Assembly (NCBI RefSeq): GCF_003053845.1
Contig: NZ_QAYG01000013.1
Span: forward strand, 55,833-119,832
Length of the DNA stretch: 64,000 nucleotides
Direction of reading: 5' to 3'
From: Breoghania corrubedonensis
Lineage (GTDB): Bacteria; Pseudomonadota; Alphaproteobacteria; Rhizobiales; Stappiaceae
The translations under genes and the position numbers were made by a program. Positions 18,023 through 27,015 of this stretch are shown here, one piece after another. Every line of letters begins with the position of its first letter. Position 1 is the first letter of the stretch. Below the pieces are notes generated by a model that was given only the letters and a program-made list of their open reading frames with translations, had not been told where the DNA came from and did not search any database.

Positions 18023-19014
18023 ACCCGCGCCTCTATCCGCTTGCCGCGACCATCGCCATCTTCGCGCTCGCATGGGCGATCTGCGTGATGCAGTTCCCCA
18101 CCATGCTGTCAACCCGGGTGGTGGGCAACCTTTTGACCGACAACGCCTATCTCGGCATCGTCGCGGTCGGCATGACCATCGTCATCCTCTCCGGCGGCAT
18201 CGATCTCTCCGTCGGATCGGTCATCGCGTTTTCAGGCGTCTTCATCGCGGTGATGCTGCGCGACACGAACCTTCATCCGCTCGTCGTCTTCGTGCTGCTG
18301 CTGGCTGTCACCACGGCCTTCGGCGCGGCCATGGGCGGCCTCATCCATGCGCTCGCCATGCCGCCCTTCATCGTGACGCTCGCCGGCATGTTCCTGATGC
18401 GCGGCCTGGCCTACATGCTGACGATCGATTCCGTTCCGATCAATCATCCCTTCTACGATCTTCTCGACGGCGCCTACTGGCTGATGCCCGGCAAGGGGCG
18501 GCTGACGCTGATCGGGGCAGCGATGCTGGTCGCGGTCGCGGTCGGCATGGTCGTGGCGCACCGCACGCGCTTTGGCGCCTCCGTCTTCGCGCTCGGCGGC
18601 GGCGAGGCGACGGCGCGGCTGATGGGCGTGCGCGTCGGGCGCACGACGGTTGCGATCTATGCCTTTTCGGGGCTCATGGCCGGGCTCTCGGGCATCGTCT
18701 TTTCCATCTACACCAAGTCCGGCTATCCGCTGGCGACCGTGGGCACCGAACTCACCGCCATCGCCGCCGTTGTCATCGGCGGCACGCTTCTGACCGGCGG
18801 GGCGGGCTTCGTCTTCGGCACGCTGATCGGCGTTCTGACGATGGGGCTGATCCAGACCTACATCGTCTTCGACGGCACGCTGTCGAGCTGGTGGACCAAG
18901 ATCATCATCGGCCTTCTGCTGCTGGCCTTCATCCTGCTCCAGAAGAGCCTTCTGCGCCTGTCCGCCATCGGCGGGGGGCGGGCGACCAGATCCCGGAACG
19001 AGGCGGCCGCATGA
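18019..19014 (+). CDS. yjfF: YjfF-like sugar ABC transporter permease
   Basis: A 331-residue permease with signatures VGMTIVILSGGIDLSVGSVI (near residue 52), MPPFIVTLAGMFLMRGLAYM and AAVVIGGTLLTGGAGFVFGT. It is the second permease of the ytf importer, sharing four-base overlaps with both ytfT and the SMP-30 gene. The order Q-R-T-F matches E. coli. Continuing translational coupling into a lactonase gene ties uptake directly to catabolism here. Confidence 0.93.
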   Translation: MNPRLYPLAATIAIFALAWAICVMQFPTMLSTRVVGNLLTDNAYLGIVAVGMTIVILSGGIDLSVGSVIAFSGVFIAVMLRDTNLHPLVVFVLLLAVTTAFGAAMGGLIHALAMPPFIVTLAGMFLMRGLAYMLTIDSVPINHPFYDLLDGAYWLMPGKGRLTLIGAAMLVAVAVGMVVAHRTRFGASVFALGGGEATARLMGVRVGRTTVAIYAFSGLMAGLSGIVFSIYTKSGYPLATVGTELTAIAAVVIGGTLLTGGAGFVFGTLIGVLTMGLIQTYIVFDGTLSSWWTKIIIGLLLLAFILLQKSLLRLSAIGGGRATRSRNEAAA

Positions 19015-19856
19015 GCGAGATTTTCGACAATCGCGCCTGCGAACTGGGCGAGGGCGCGTTCTGGCACCCGGAACGGAACCAGTTCTTCTGGTTCGACATT
19101 CTCGGCCGAAAGCTGCTGTCGCGCACCGATGCCGGCCCGTTGAGCTGGGACATGGGCGAGCACGCCTCCGCCGCCGGATGGATCGACCGCGACACGCTTC
19201 TCATCGCCAGCGAAAGCGGGCTCCACCGGTTCGACATCGCGACCGGCGAACGCACGCTTGTCGCCGCGCTGGAGGCCGAACGCCCGCAAAACCGCTCCAA
19301 CGATGGCCGGGCCGACCCGATGGGCGGCTTCTGGATCGGCACGATGGGCAAGCGCGCCGAACGGGAGGCCGGCGCCATCTACCGCTTTCATGGCGGCAAG
19401 CTCCGCCTGCTCTACGACAGGATTTCCATCCCGAACGCCATCTGTTTCGCCCCCGGCGGGCGCCGCGCCTATTTCGCGGACACGTCGCGCCGAACGATCT
19501 GGACCGTGGCGCTCGATGCCGCGGGCTGGCCGTGCGAGCGGCGCCAGGTGTTCGTCGATCTCGAAGTGGAGGGATTGAACCCGGACGGCGCCGTCATCGA
19601 TGCGGAAGGCGCGCTGTGGAACGCGCAGTGGGGCGCCGCCCGCGTCGCGCGCTATCTTGCCGATGCCCGTCTCGAGCGCACGATCCCCCTGCCCGCGCGC
19701 CAGCCCTCCTGCCCCTGTTTCGGCGGCGCGGCGCTCGATGCGCTCTATGTCACGACGGCACGGGAGGGGCTGACGGATCCGGCGCCGCAAGACGGCCTGA
19801 CCTTCGTCCTCGCCCCCGGCGTGAGGGGGCTGGCGGAACCGCCAGTGCGGCTATGA
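19011..19856 (+). CDS. SMP-30/gluconolaconase-family sugar lactonase
   Basis: 281 residues of the SMP-30/LRE six-bladed propeller family. The metal-binding Glu lies in ACELGEGAFWHPERN; the conserved Asn/Asp pairs are in NRSNDGRADPMGGFWIGTMG and ISIPNAICFAPGG; the catalytic Asp is expected in GLNPDGAVIDAEGALW. Such enzymes open the lactones produced by sugar 1-dehydrogenases. In this locus the likely substrate is L-arabino- or D-galactono-lactone made by the 13086 gene product. It overlaps yjfF by four bases and precedes galM by ten. Confidence 0.92.
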   Translation: MSEIFDNRACELGEGAFWHPERNQFFWFDILGRKLLSRTDAGPLSWDMGEHASAAGWIDRDTLLIASESGLHRFDIATGERTLVAALEAERPQNRSNDGRADPMGGFWIGTMGKRAEREAGAIYRFHGGKLRLLYDRISIPNAICFAPGGRRAYFADTSRRTIWTVALDAAGWPCERRQVFVDLEVEGLNPDGAVIDAEGALWNAQWGAARVARYLADARLERTIPLPARQPSCPCFGGAALDALYVTTAREGLTDPAPQDGLTFVLAPGVRGLAEPPVRL

Positions 19857-19866
19857 AGGTGCGGCC

Positions 19867-20844
19867 ATGAGAGAACGAGATGTCTTCGGCGTCCTTGCCG
19901 ACGGGCGCGAGGTCGAGCGCGTGCGGCTTGCCGCCGGCAGGCTCGAGGCGTCGGTTCTGACATGGGGGGCGACCGTGCAGGATCTGCGGCTCGACGGCCG
20001 GTCCGTGGTGATCGGCGCCGACCGGCTGGAGCCCTATCTCGGCGATCTTCTCTATACGGGCGCGCTGGTCGGCCGTTTCGCCAACCGGATCGGCGGGGCG
20101 CGGTTTACGCTCGATGGCGAGACCTTTCACACGGATGCGAATTTTCGCGCCCGCCATACGCTCCACGGCGGCAGCGGCGGCACCGGCGAACAGCTGTGGC
20201 GGCTGGAGGGCGCGACGGAGACCCGCGCGCGCCTCGCGCTCGACCTGCCCGACGGGCACATGGGGTTTCCCGGCGCATTGGCGGTTGCCGTCATCGTCTC
20301 GCTGGAGCCGCCGGCGACGCTGCGCATCGCGATCGAGGCCCGCACGAGCCGGGCCACGCCCTGCAGCTTCGCCCATCACGGCTATTTCGTGCTCGATGAC
20401 AGCGGCGACATCGAGCGCCACCGGCTGCGCGTGGCGGCAAGCCGGTATCTGCCCGTGGATAATGACCTGATCCCGACGGGAGAGATCGCCGATGTCGCGG
20501 GCACTGCCTTCGATTTCCGCGCGCCGCGCGCGATCGGCGGCGCCGGCTATGACCACAATTTCTGCCTCGATGACGGCGATGGCCGGCTGCGCGATGTCGC
20601 GCGGCTTGAAAGTCCCGAAAGCGGCGTCTCGCTGACCGTTTCGACCACCGAACCGGGCTTGCAGATTTATGACGGCGCCCATCTGTTAGGCGCGCGCGGA
20701 TTTGGCGGGGCGCGGCTGAAGGCGCGTGCGGGACTGGCGATGGAAACCCAGGCCTGGCCCGACAGCCCGAACCGGGCAGATTTCCCGCTCTGCATCCTGC
20801 GTCCGGGGTCCGTCTACACGAGCGAGACGGCCTACCGGTTTTGA
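19867..20844 (+). CDS. galM: Aldose 1-epimerase (mutarotase)
   Basis: 325 residues of the GalM family. Visible signatures are LVGRFANRIGGARFTLDGE, the substrate-binding RHTLHGG, the catalytic His region SFAHHGYFVLDD, YDHNFCLDD, and the C-terminal METQAWPDSPNRADFP block, which includes the catalytic Glu. The enzyme interconverts alpha and beta anomers, supplying the anomer used by the 1-dehydrogenase. It is the last gene of the ytf operon. The 286-bp gap that follows has no clear gene or terminator. Confidence 0.94.
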   Translation: MRERDVFGVLADGREVERVRLAAGRLEASVLTWGATVQDLRLDGRSVVIGADRLEPYLGDLLYTGALVGRFANRIGGARFTLDGETFHTDANFRARHTLHGGSGGTGEQLWRLEGATETRARLALDLPDGHMGFPGALAVAVIVSLEPPATLRIAIEARTSRATPCSFAHHGYFVLDDSGDIERHRLRVAASRYLPVDNDLIPTGEIADVAGTAFDFRAPRAIGGAGYDHNFCLDDGDGRLRDVARLESPESGVSLTVSTTEPGLQIYDGAHLLGARGFGGARLKARAGLAMETQAWPDSPNRADFPLCILRPGSVYTSETAYRF

Positions 20845-21130
20845 CGGCACACCCGCGAGACCACGTTTCTGCTCTGGTTCACGACAACTGCCTTATGGGG
20901 TTCAACACCGCCCTCAGTTGCAGACGATATGTCCAGCCGTTCTCTTGTCTGTCTGAACTCTCCGAGGGAAGCAGCGCGGGTCAGCTTAGCTCGTCTTGCA
21001 ACGATATTTTATCAACTTGTTTGCAACACAGTTCTGAGGGACGTGGCCTTGCACCGGAGACCGCTGTGGGATCGATCACCGGGCTGGCTGCTTGACCACG
21101 CGGATTTGAGAGCGGGCGGAGGACGACACC

Positions 21131-22273
21131 ATGAACGCCGACACGGCAGACGGCCCCGCCGAGGCACCACGCGCCGAGAGTATAGGAGCGATCATTTCGA
21201 GAGAGTGGTTTCTCGCGATCTCAATGATCACCTGCGCCGTCTTCGTGGTTTATGGTGAGACGTTGTTTCGTGGCCTTTCCAATTATCCGATCCTTGCTCT
21301 CCTGTTTCTCTGGTTGTTCGCCGCGGTGATTGGCTCGTCGCTGGGAGTGGTGCGGCATGCCGAAGCCATTTCGGATCGGTTGGGGGAGCCCTACGGCACG
21401 TTGGTACTGACACTCTCGATCACGGCGATCGAGGTCATGAGCATCACCGCGGTGATGCTCCATGGCGACAACAATCCCACTCTGGTGCGCGATACGTTGT
21501 TTTCGGTGGTCCTGATCCTGATGGGCGGCATGACCGGTCTGTCGCTGCTGCTTGGCGCGATCCGTCATCGCGAGCAGACAATCAACCTGCAGGGCGCCAA
21601 TGCCTATCTGGGCGTCATCGTCCCGTTGGCCGTCTTGAGCCTGGTCTTGCCGAATTTCACCAGCACCACGGACGGCCCGACACTGTCCCTGGTACAGAAG
21701 ATCATGGTCGGCACGATAGCCGGCGGACTTTATGTGACCTTTCTGCTGATCCAGACCGGGCGGCATCGGGCCTATTTCACCCAGCCGGATCAGGCGGAAG
21801 AAGAGGAAGAACGGGCGCACGGGTCGCTGATGCTGCATGGCTTGTTGCTGCTGAGCTATATCCTCCCCGTCGTGTTCCTGGTCGAACAACTCGCTCGCCC
21901 GCTTGACTATGTTATCGAAACGCTGGGCGCACCTCAGATGGTGGGCGGCGTCATGGTTGCGATACTGGTGGCAACACCGGAGGGCATCGGCGGCATCAAG
22001 GCTGCCCTGCGCAATCAGCTGCAGACCTCGGTCAATGTGTTTCTGGGCTCGGTCCTGGCCACAATCGGGCTGACGGTGCCTATCATGCTGGGCTTGTCCC
22101 AGATGCTGGGGCTCGATCTGATCCTTGGCCTGCAGGCGAGCAATCTGGTGCTGCTGCTTCTGGTGCTGGCCGTGAGCGTCATCACCTTCGCCAGCGGCCG
22201 CACCAACCTGTTGCAGGGCGCGGTACACTTGCTGATGTTCGCCGCCTTCTTTATCCTTTTGTTTCAAGGGTAG
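21131..22273 (+). CDS. chaA: ChaA-like Ca2+/Na+(K+):H+ antiporter of the CaCA family
   Basis: A 380-residue polytopic protein (about 10-11 helices). The two CaCA repeats are seen as VRHAEAISDRLGEPYGTLVL with TLSITAIEVMSI (near residues 75-105) and VAILVATPEGIGGIKAALRN with VFLGSVLATIGLTVPIML (near 275-320). An acidic loop (QAEEEEER, near 228) separates the halves, as in ChaA. E. coli ChaA exchanges Na+, Ca2+ or K+ for H+, mainly at alkaline or saline conditions. GGAGGACGACACC precedes the ATG. Its position upstream of an ion-channel-like gene and the ectoine genes suggests a salt-stress role. Confidence 0.92.
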   Translation: MNADTADGPAEAPRAESIGAIISREWFLAISMITCAVFVVYGETLFRGLSNYPILALLFLWLFAAVIGSSLGVVRHAEAISDRLGEPYGTLVLTLSITAIEVMSITAVMLHGDNNPTLVRDTLFSVVLILMGGMTGLSLLLGAIRHREQTINLQGANAYLGVIVPLAVLSLVLPNFTSTTDGPTLSLVQKIMVGTIAGGLYVTFLLIQTGRHRAYFTQPDQAEEEEERAHGSLMLHGLLLLSYILPVVFLVEQLARPLDYVIETLGAPQMVGGVMVAILVATPEGIGGIKAALRNQLQTSVNVFLGSVLATIGLTVPIMLGLSQMLGLDLILGLQASNLVLLLLVLAVSVITFASGRTNLLQGAVHLLMFAAFFILLFQG

Positions 22274-22375
22274 GACGTGTCCGGCGAGGCTCCTTTGGGG
22301 GGACAGGCCTGTGGAGCGCGCGCCCGAAAACCGGTTAGTGTCGGTGGCCTGAACCATGGCCTTCCCTGGCGCTGA

Positions 22376-22423
22376 ATGCCTGTAGTTCCGAATGCCCGTA
22401 GTTCCGAATGCCCGTAGTTCCGA
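22376..22423 (+). repeat. Three tandem 16-bp repeats abutting the next start codon
   Basis: Three copies of ATGCCCGTAGTTCCGA (first copy with one C-to-T change) occupy 22376-22391, 22392-22407 and 22408-22423. A fourth partial copy begins with the ATG annotated as the start of the channel gene. This short direct repeat could vary in copy number by slippage. Confidence 0.9.
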
Positions 22424-23629
22424 ATGAAAGTGCGAGCCTTGACCAATCCGAATTGCTATCCCGCCACTCACAAAACGGCTCAACCGCGGCGGAATAGGGC
22501 ACCTCACACGTTACGGCTCGGATCGGTGGGCGGCTGGATCGCCGGGTTTCTTTTCAATCTGGCGCTGGTGAGCGTTGCGGCCGCGCAGGCAACGGATGCA
22601 GCCGCACCCCCTCCCGCGCAGCAGCAACCTGTCACGGTCGGGTATCATGTCAGCCCACCCTTCGTGATGGTCGACAGCGATGGCGCGCCGCGCGGTATGG
22701 CCATCGATCTGTGGAATGAAATTGCCCAGGGGCTCGGCTACACATCAACCTTCGTGGCCTACCCCACGATTGGTGGCATGCTCGCAGCGGTCGAGACCGG
22801 CGATATCGACGTTGCCGCCAGCAACCTTTCGATCACGGAAGAGCGCGCCGCAGTGGTGGACTTCACCCAGCCCTGGTTTGACGGTGGGCTGCGGGTGATG
22901 ATCGACGAGAGCGGCACCACGACGCCGGGCGACATCTGGAGCGGCCTGCGCGACGCGGGGTATCTCAAGTCCTACGGCTTGATCATCCTGCTGATCGTCG
23001 TGGCGACGTTGGGACTGACCCTGTTCGACCGCCGTTTCGACCAGAATTTCCCCAAGCGCTGGCGGGATGGTGTCGCCGAGAGCTTCTATTCCATCATGCT
23101 GGTGGTGACCAAGGGCACCCTGCCCGGCCGCTCCCGCCTGTTCGGATGGGTGGGGCGCATTTTCTCGGCGTTCTGGCTGGTTATCGGCATTGCCACGTTC
23201 GCCTATGTCACCTCTTCCGTCACCAGCGTCATGACCAGCCTCGCGATTGAAGGCTCGATCCGCGGACCCGACGACCTTGGAGGTCACACGATCGGCGTTC
23301 TGAGCGGCAGCATTGGCGAGCGCGCCATGCGCGATGAATTCATCGACATCCGCCGCTTCGACAATATCGAAGCAGCAGTGCAGGGCTTGCGCGATAACGA
23401 TGTCGATGCCGTTGTCGCCGACGGACCGGTGCTGGAGTACTACAAGCAGCAGCACCCGGATCTTGGGCTGGATGTCGTCGGTCGCATCTTCAGGCCCGAC
23501 AAATACGGCTTCGCAATGCCTTACACGGATACATCGCGAATGGTTCCGGTCACCGTCAAACTGCTCGCCCTGAAGGAAGATGGCGTCCTCGACAAACTCG
23601 AGAGCACCTATTTCGGCGACGAGCGCTGA
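22424..23629 (+). CDS. Prokaryotic ionotropic glutamate receptor-like protein with altered pore
   Basis: 401 residues in GluR0-like order. A signal or membrane segment (about 36-54) is followed by binding lobe S1 (about 70-165), helix M1 (about 184-201), a re-entrant pore segment (about 215-236), helix M2 (about 245-270) and lobe S2 (about 278-395). S1 has VGYHVSPPFVMVDSDG and LSITEERAAVVDFTQPWF, where Arg141 aligns with the amino-acid carboxylate-binding Arg of glutamate receptors. S2 has VLSGSIGERAM and the Asp in VADGPVLEYY that normally contacts the amino group. The potassium filter TVGYGD expected in the pore is absent; the stretch reads VVTKGTLPGRS. The ATG lies inside a tandem repeat without a clear ribosome site, so a start nearer the signal segment (around 22527) is possible. 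A plain periplasmic binding protein is ruled out by the two helices splitting the lobes. Confidence 0.85.
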   Translation: MKVRALTNPNCYPATHKTAQPRRNRAPHTLRLGSVGGWIAGFLFNLALVSVAAAQATDAAAPPPAQQQPVTVGYHVSPPFVMVDSDGAPRGMAIDLWNEIAQGLGYTSTFVAYPTIGGMLAAVETGDIDVAASNLSITEERAAVVDFTQPWFDGGLRVMIDESGTTTPGDIWSGLRDAGYLKSYGLIILLIVVATLGLTLFDRRFDQNFPKRWRDGVAESFYSIMLVVTKGTLPGRSRLFGWVGRIFSAFWLVIGIATFAYVTSSVTSVMTSLAIEGSIRGPDDLGGHTIGVLSGSIGERAMRDEFIDIRRFDNIEAAVQGLRDNDVDAVVADGPVLEYYKQQHPDLGLDVVGRIFRPDKYGFAMPYTDTSRMVPVTVKLLALKEDGVLDKLESTYFGDER

Positions 23630-23814
23630 AACGGTTGACGCGCGGACCTTTCGCATTCGGCGTTTCTGTTGCGGCTTCAGCACGTTCAGGGAATGGTCAC
23701 TTGCAAGCACGCCGGGCCTTGCCATCGCACGGCCCGGTATATTCGCTCCTGCAAGGAACCGCGACTGAGCTTGCCCCGCAAACGGCATTGTCGCGGTGGC
23801 CTATGCGAGCAGGC

Positions 23815-24393
23815 TCAGGTTGCAACCGGATCGGGCTGCGGGTCCGCCCGTTCCGGTTCCGGCGGAAACGAGAGCGCGCTGGAAATATTGTGAACCCCGA
23901 CATCGGCCGGCTTCTGATCGGGCCCCTCATCGGCCACCAGGGCAGCAACACGCTCCAGCGCCGAGAGAATCATCGCCTGCTCCCAGTTCGAAATCGTGTC
24001 AAACGCGCTTGAAAACCGCTGGTGCAGCGGATCAGGCGCGGAATGCAGCGCGGCCACCCCGGCTTCGGTCAACGACACCCAGTATTTGCGACGGTCACTC
24101 TCGCTGCGCCGGCGCCGCAGATAACCGAGCTGGGCCAGCTTCTCGATCAGCGCGGTCGCACTCGCGGGGGCAACGCCCGCACGCGTGGAAATCCCCTTGG
24201 GGGTGATTTCCTTGGCATCCTCGATAATCCGCAGGACCAGCAACTGTGCCGTGGTCAGGCCTGTGGCGCGCGCCAGCGCGCGGTCGTTGCGTTCCGCCGC
24301 GCCTAACACGCGACGCAGGGCCAGCAGGCAGCTTAGCGCGCGATCTTCCATGTCAATCCAGCCATTTCGCCATAGCGCACAAGTTTCCTCCAT
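23815..24393 (-). CDS. ectR: MarR-family regulator, EctR-like
   Basis: 192 residues with a MarR winged helix: TGLTTAQLLVLRIIEDA, recognition region GVAPASATALIEKLAQLGYL and wing RRRSESDRRKYWVSLTEAG (about residues 45-115). It diverges from ectA with a 235-bp shared region. In halophilic and halotolerant bacteria a MarR-type EctR in this position controls ectABC-ask. The first ATG at 24393 and an internal ATG at 24351 are both possible starts. The C-terminal 35 residues are Pro/Ala/Asp-rich and probably disordered. Confidence 0.88.
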   Translation of the reverse strand: MEETCALWRNGWIDMEDRALSCLLALRRVLGAAERNDRALARATGLTTAQLLVLRIIEDAKEITPKGISTRAGVAPASATALIEKLAQLGYLRRRRSESDRRKYWVSLTEAGVAALHSAPDPLHQRFSSAFDTISNWEQAMILSALERVAALVADEGPDQKPADVGVHNISSALSFPPEPERADPQPDPVAT

Positions 24394-24628
24394 CCGCCGG
24401 ATCGGTGCAAATGATTTTTCAGATTCCGAACCATTTCACCAACATCAATCGAAAATTTCGTTCCAATTTTAAATCATAATTGTCCAGCATATATACCGTA
24501 TACATTTTTATTCTATTATTTTCAATAGGTTATCATTAGGCCTCGGAGCGTTAGAAATTAAATTACTTCGCTATTGAAAACATTCTCTCAATCCCTATTG
24601 TTAGTCGCGCATAGGAACTGAGGATGCC
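24394..24628. promoter_or_regulatory. AT-rich ectR/ectA divergent regulatory region
   Basis: The 235-bp gap is strikingly AT-rich from about 24415 to 24580 compared with the GC-rich flanks. It includes a GTATAC palindrome (24498-24503) within TATATACCGTATACAT. EctR-type repressors bind inverted repeats overlapping the ectA promoter; the exact operator cannot be fixed by eye. Confidence 0.6.
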
Positions 24629-25177
24629 ATGAGCTTGAACATTATCGGTAGCAACACATCCAGGCGGAGATCCGAAGCGCTCACCCTGAGGACACCGGAA
24701 CCACAGGATGGATCGAATATCTGGCAACTGATCCGGGATTGCGGACCGCTCGACGACAACTCGATGTACTGCAATCTCCTGCAATGCGATCACTTCGCCG
24801 AGACCTGTGTCGTGGCCGAACTCGACAACGAGATCGTGGGGTGGATATCCGCCTACCTGCTGCCGGCAGAACCAGACACCCTTTTCGTGTGGCAAGTCGC
24901 CGTGGCCGAGAAGGCGCGCGGGATGGGCGTCGCCAAGAAGATGCTGTCGCATCTGCTGGCACGCGCCTGCTGCGCCGACGTCTCGAGCCTGAAGACCACC
25001 ATTACCCGCGACAACAAGGCCAGCTGGGCGCTCTTCAACGGCTTCGCGGACAAGATGGACGCACCGCTCGCATCCACCGCGCATTTCGAGCGCGACGAGC
25101 ACTTCGAAGGACGTCACGACACCGAATATATGGTGACGATCGGCGCTTTCGGCGACCGCAAGGTTGCCGCCGCCTGA
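24629..25177 (+). CDS. ectA: L-2,4-diaminobutyrate acetyltransferase
   Basis: 182 residues of the GNAT fold. The acetyl-CoA-binding region is VWQVAVAEKARGMGVAKKML (about residues 90-109). EctA hallmarks are LRTPEPQDGSNIWQLIRDCG, LDDNSMYCNLLQC and TITRDNKASWALF. It makes N-gamma-acetyl-diaminobutyrate, the second step of ectoine synthesis. GAGGATGCC precedes the ATG. First gene of ectABC-ask; ectB follows after 50 bp. Confidence 0.97.
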   Translation: MSLNIIGSNTSRRRSEALTLRTPEPQDGSNIWQLIRDCGPLDDNSMYCNLLQCDHFAETCVVAELDNEIVGWISAYLLPAEPDTLFVWQVAVAEKARGMGVAKKMLSHLLARACCADVSSLKTTITRDNKASWALFNGFADKMDAPLASTAHFERDEHFEGRHDTEYMVTIGAFGDRKVAAA

Positions 25178-25227
25178 TGCTTTGACATCGCGCCCTTTCC
25201 CCTGAATCCAGATTTATCGAGGTTTCC

Positions 25228-26523
25228 ATGAACACCTTTTCGACGGACGCTACAGCCGTGTTCAACAGGCGTGAATCGGAAGCGCGCAGCTACTGCCGCA
25301 GCTTCCCGACCGTCTTTGCCAGTGCCCGCAACGCGACGCTGACCACCAGCGACGGACGCGATTACATCGACTTTCTGGCAGGCTGTTCGACCCTCAATTA
25401 CGGCCACAACGACCCGGACATGAAGGCCGCGCTGATCGACTACATCGCTGCAGATGGCGTCGCGCACGGTCTCGACATGCACACGCATGCCAAGGCCGCT
25501 TTCATCGAGACGTTCGAACGGCTCGTGTTGAAGCCGCGCGGGATGGACCACAAGATCATGTTCACCGGCCCGACCGGCACCAATGCCGTCGAAGCGGCGA
25601 TGAAGCTCGCTCGCAAGGTCACCGGACGCCAGACGATCATCGCGTTCACCAACGGCTTCCACGGCATGACGATGGGCGCGCTCAGCGCGACGGGCAACGC
25701 GGCCAAGCGGGCGGGCGCCGGCGGCGCATCGCTCGCCGGCACCGCGCGGATGCCCTACGAGGGCGCGTTCGGCGCGGACGCCGACACGTTGGCGCAGATC
25801 GAGACCATGCTCGACAATCCCTCCAGCGGCATCGACGCTCCCGCCGCCTTCATCGTCGAGCCGGTTCAGGGCGAAGGCGGCCTGAATGCGGCTTCGAAAA
25901 AGTGGATGCAGGGCATTGCGCGTATTGCCCGCAAGCATGGTGCCCTGCTCATCGTCGACGACATCCAGGCGGGTGTCGGGCGCACCGGCACGTTCTTCAG
26001 CTTCGATGATTACGGCATCGTGCCGGACATGATCCCGATGGCCAAGTCGCTGTCGGGCATGGGGCTTCCCATGGCCGTGCTGCTGATCAAGCCGGAACAC
26101 GACATCTGGGCGCCGGCCGAGCACAACGGAACCTTCCGCGGCAACAACCATGCTTTCGTCACGGCGCGCGTGGCGCTGGAGAAATTCTGGTCGGATGACA
26201 GCTTCGCGGCCAGCGTGCGCAAAAAAGGCGACTTCCTTGAAAAGCGCCTCACGGCAATGGCCGATGAGCTGTTGTCGGGCGCCAGCCTCAAGGGCCGCGG
26301 CATGATGCGCGGCATCGATGTCGGCTCGGGCGAGCTTGCCGGCAAGATCTGTGCGGAGTGCTTCCGCAATGGCCTGATCATCGAGACATCCGGCGCGCAC
26401 GACGAGGTCGTCAAGGTTCTCGCGCCACTGACCATTCCGATGGAGCAGCTCTCCGCCGGTCTCGACATTCTGGAAAATTCAATCGCCGCCAACGTTGCGC
26501 CCATGCGCGTCGCTGCCGAGTAA
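25228..26523 (+). CDS. ectB: Diaminobutyrate--2-oxoglutarate transaminase
   Basis: 431 residues, a class III PLP aminotransferase. PLP-site features are the FTGPTGTNAVEAAMKLARK phosphate-binding stretch, FIVEPVQGEGG, LLIVDDIQAGVGRTG with the pyridine-N Asp, and Lys273 in PMAKSLSGMGLP as the Schiff-base lysine. EctB converts aspartate semialdehyde to L-2,4-diaminobutyrate with glutamate as amino donor. Length and motifs are normal for EctB. Confidence 0.97.
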   Translation: MNTFSTDATAVFNRRESEARSYCRSFPTVFASARNATLTTSDGRDYIDFLAGCSTLNYGHNDPDMKAALIDYIAADGVAHGLDMHTHAKAAFIETFERLVLKPRGMDHKIMFTGPTGTNAVEAAMKLARKVTGRQTIIAFTNGFHGMTMGALSATGNAAKRAGAGGASLAGTARMPYEGAFGADADTLAQIETMLDNPSSGIDAPAAFIVEPVQGEGGLNAASKKWMQGIARIARKHGALLIVDDIQAGVGRTGTFFSFDDYGIVPDMIPMAKSLSGMGLPMAVLLIKPEHDIWAPAEHNGTFRGNNHAFVTARVALEKFWSDDSFAASVRKKGDFLEKRLTAMADELLSGASLKGRGMMRGIDVGSGELAGKICAECFRNGLIIETSGAHDEVVKVLAPLTIPMEQLSAGLDILENSIAANVAPMRVAAE

Positions 26524-26532
26524 GGAGACACC

Positions 26533-26928
26533 ATGATCGTTCGCGATTTTCACGAGCTCAAGAACACCGATCGCACCGTTGCCGACGCACGCTGGACATC
26601 CACACGCCTGCTTCTGGCCGGCGACTCGATGGGCTTCAGCTTCCACATCACAGTGATCGAGGCCGGTTCCGAGCACACGTTCCACTACAAGAACCATTTC
26701 GAGAGCGTCTACTGCATCTCGGGCACGGGTTCGATCAAGGAACTCGACAATGGCAAGACACATGAGATCCGGCCCGGCGTGATGTACGCCCTCGACCAGC
26801 ATGACAGGCACACGCTGCGAGCCAACGAGGAGCTTGTGCTTGCCTGCTGCTTCAATCCGCCCGTCACCGGCACGGAAGTCCATCAGGCCGACGGATCCTA
26901 CGCCCCCGCCCCTGCCGAGGTCGCGTAG
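26533..26928 (+). CDS. ectC: L-ectoine synthase
   Basis: A 131-residue cupin. Glu57, Tyr85 and His93, equivalent to the metal ligands of characterised EctC, occur at exactly those positions in HFESVY, VMYALDQ and DRHTL. It closes N-gamma-acetyl-diaminobutyrate to ectoine. It begins nine bases after ectB with AAGGAG upstream. No ectD hydroxylase follows, so 5-hydroxyectoine production is not supported in this window. Confidence 0.97.
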   Translation: MIVRDFHELKNTDRTVADARWTSTRLLLAGDSMGFSFHITVIEAGSEHTFHYKNHFESVYCISGTGSIKELDNGKTHEIRPGVMYALDQHDRHTLRANEELVLACCFNPPVTGTEVHQADGSYAPAPAEVA

Positions 26929-27015
26929 TCCGATCCGTCAACAGCCGCGGTTCGAACGACCGCACCGAAGATCAGGAAATGGCGCGCCTCCGGGCGCGCC
27001 GCACGAAGGCATTTC

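Noticed and set aside
23712..23737. CCGGGCC / GGCCCGG inverted repeat between the channel gene and ectR as a terminator
   Set aside because: Seven pairs with a 12-base loop and no T-tract; convergent position is suggestive but evidence is weak.
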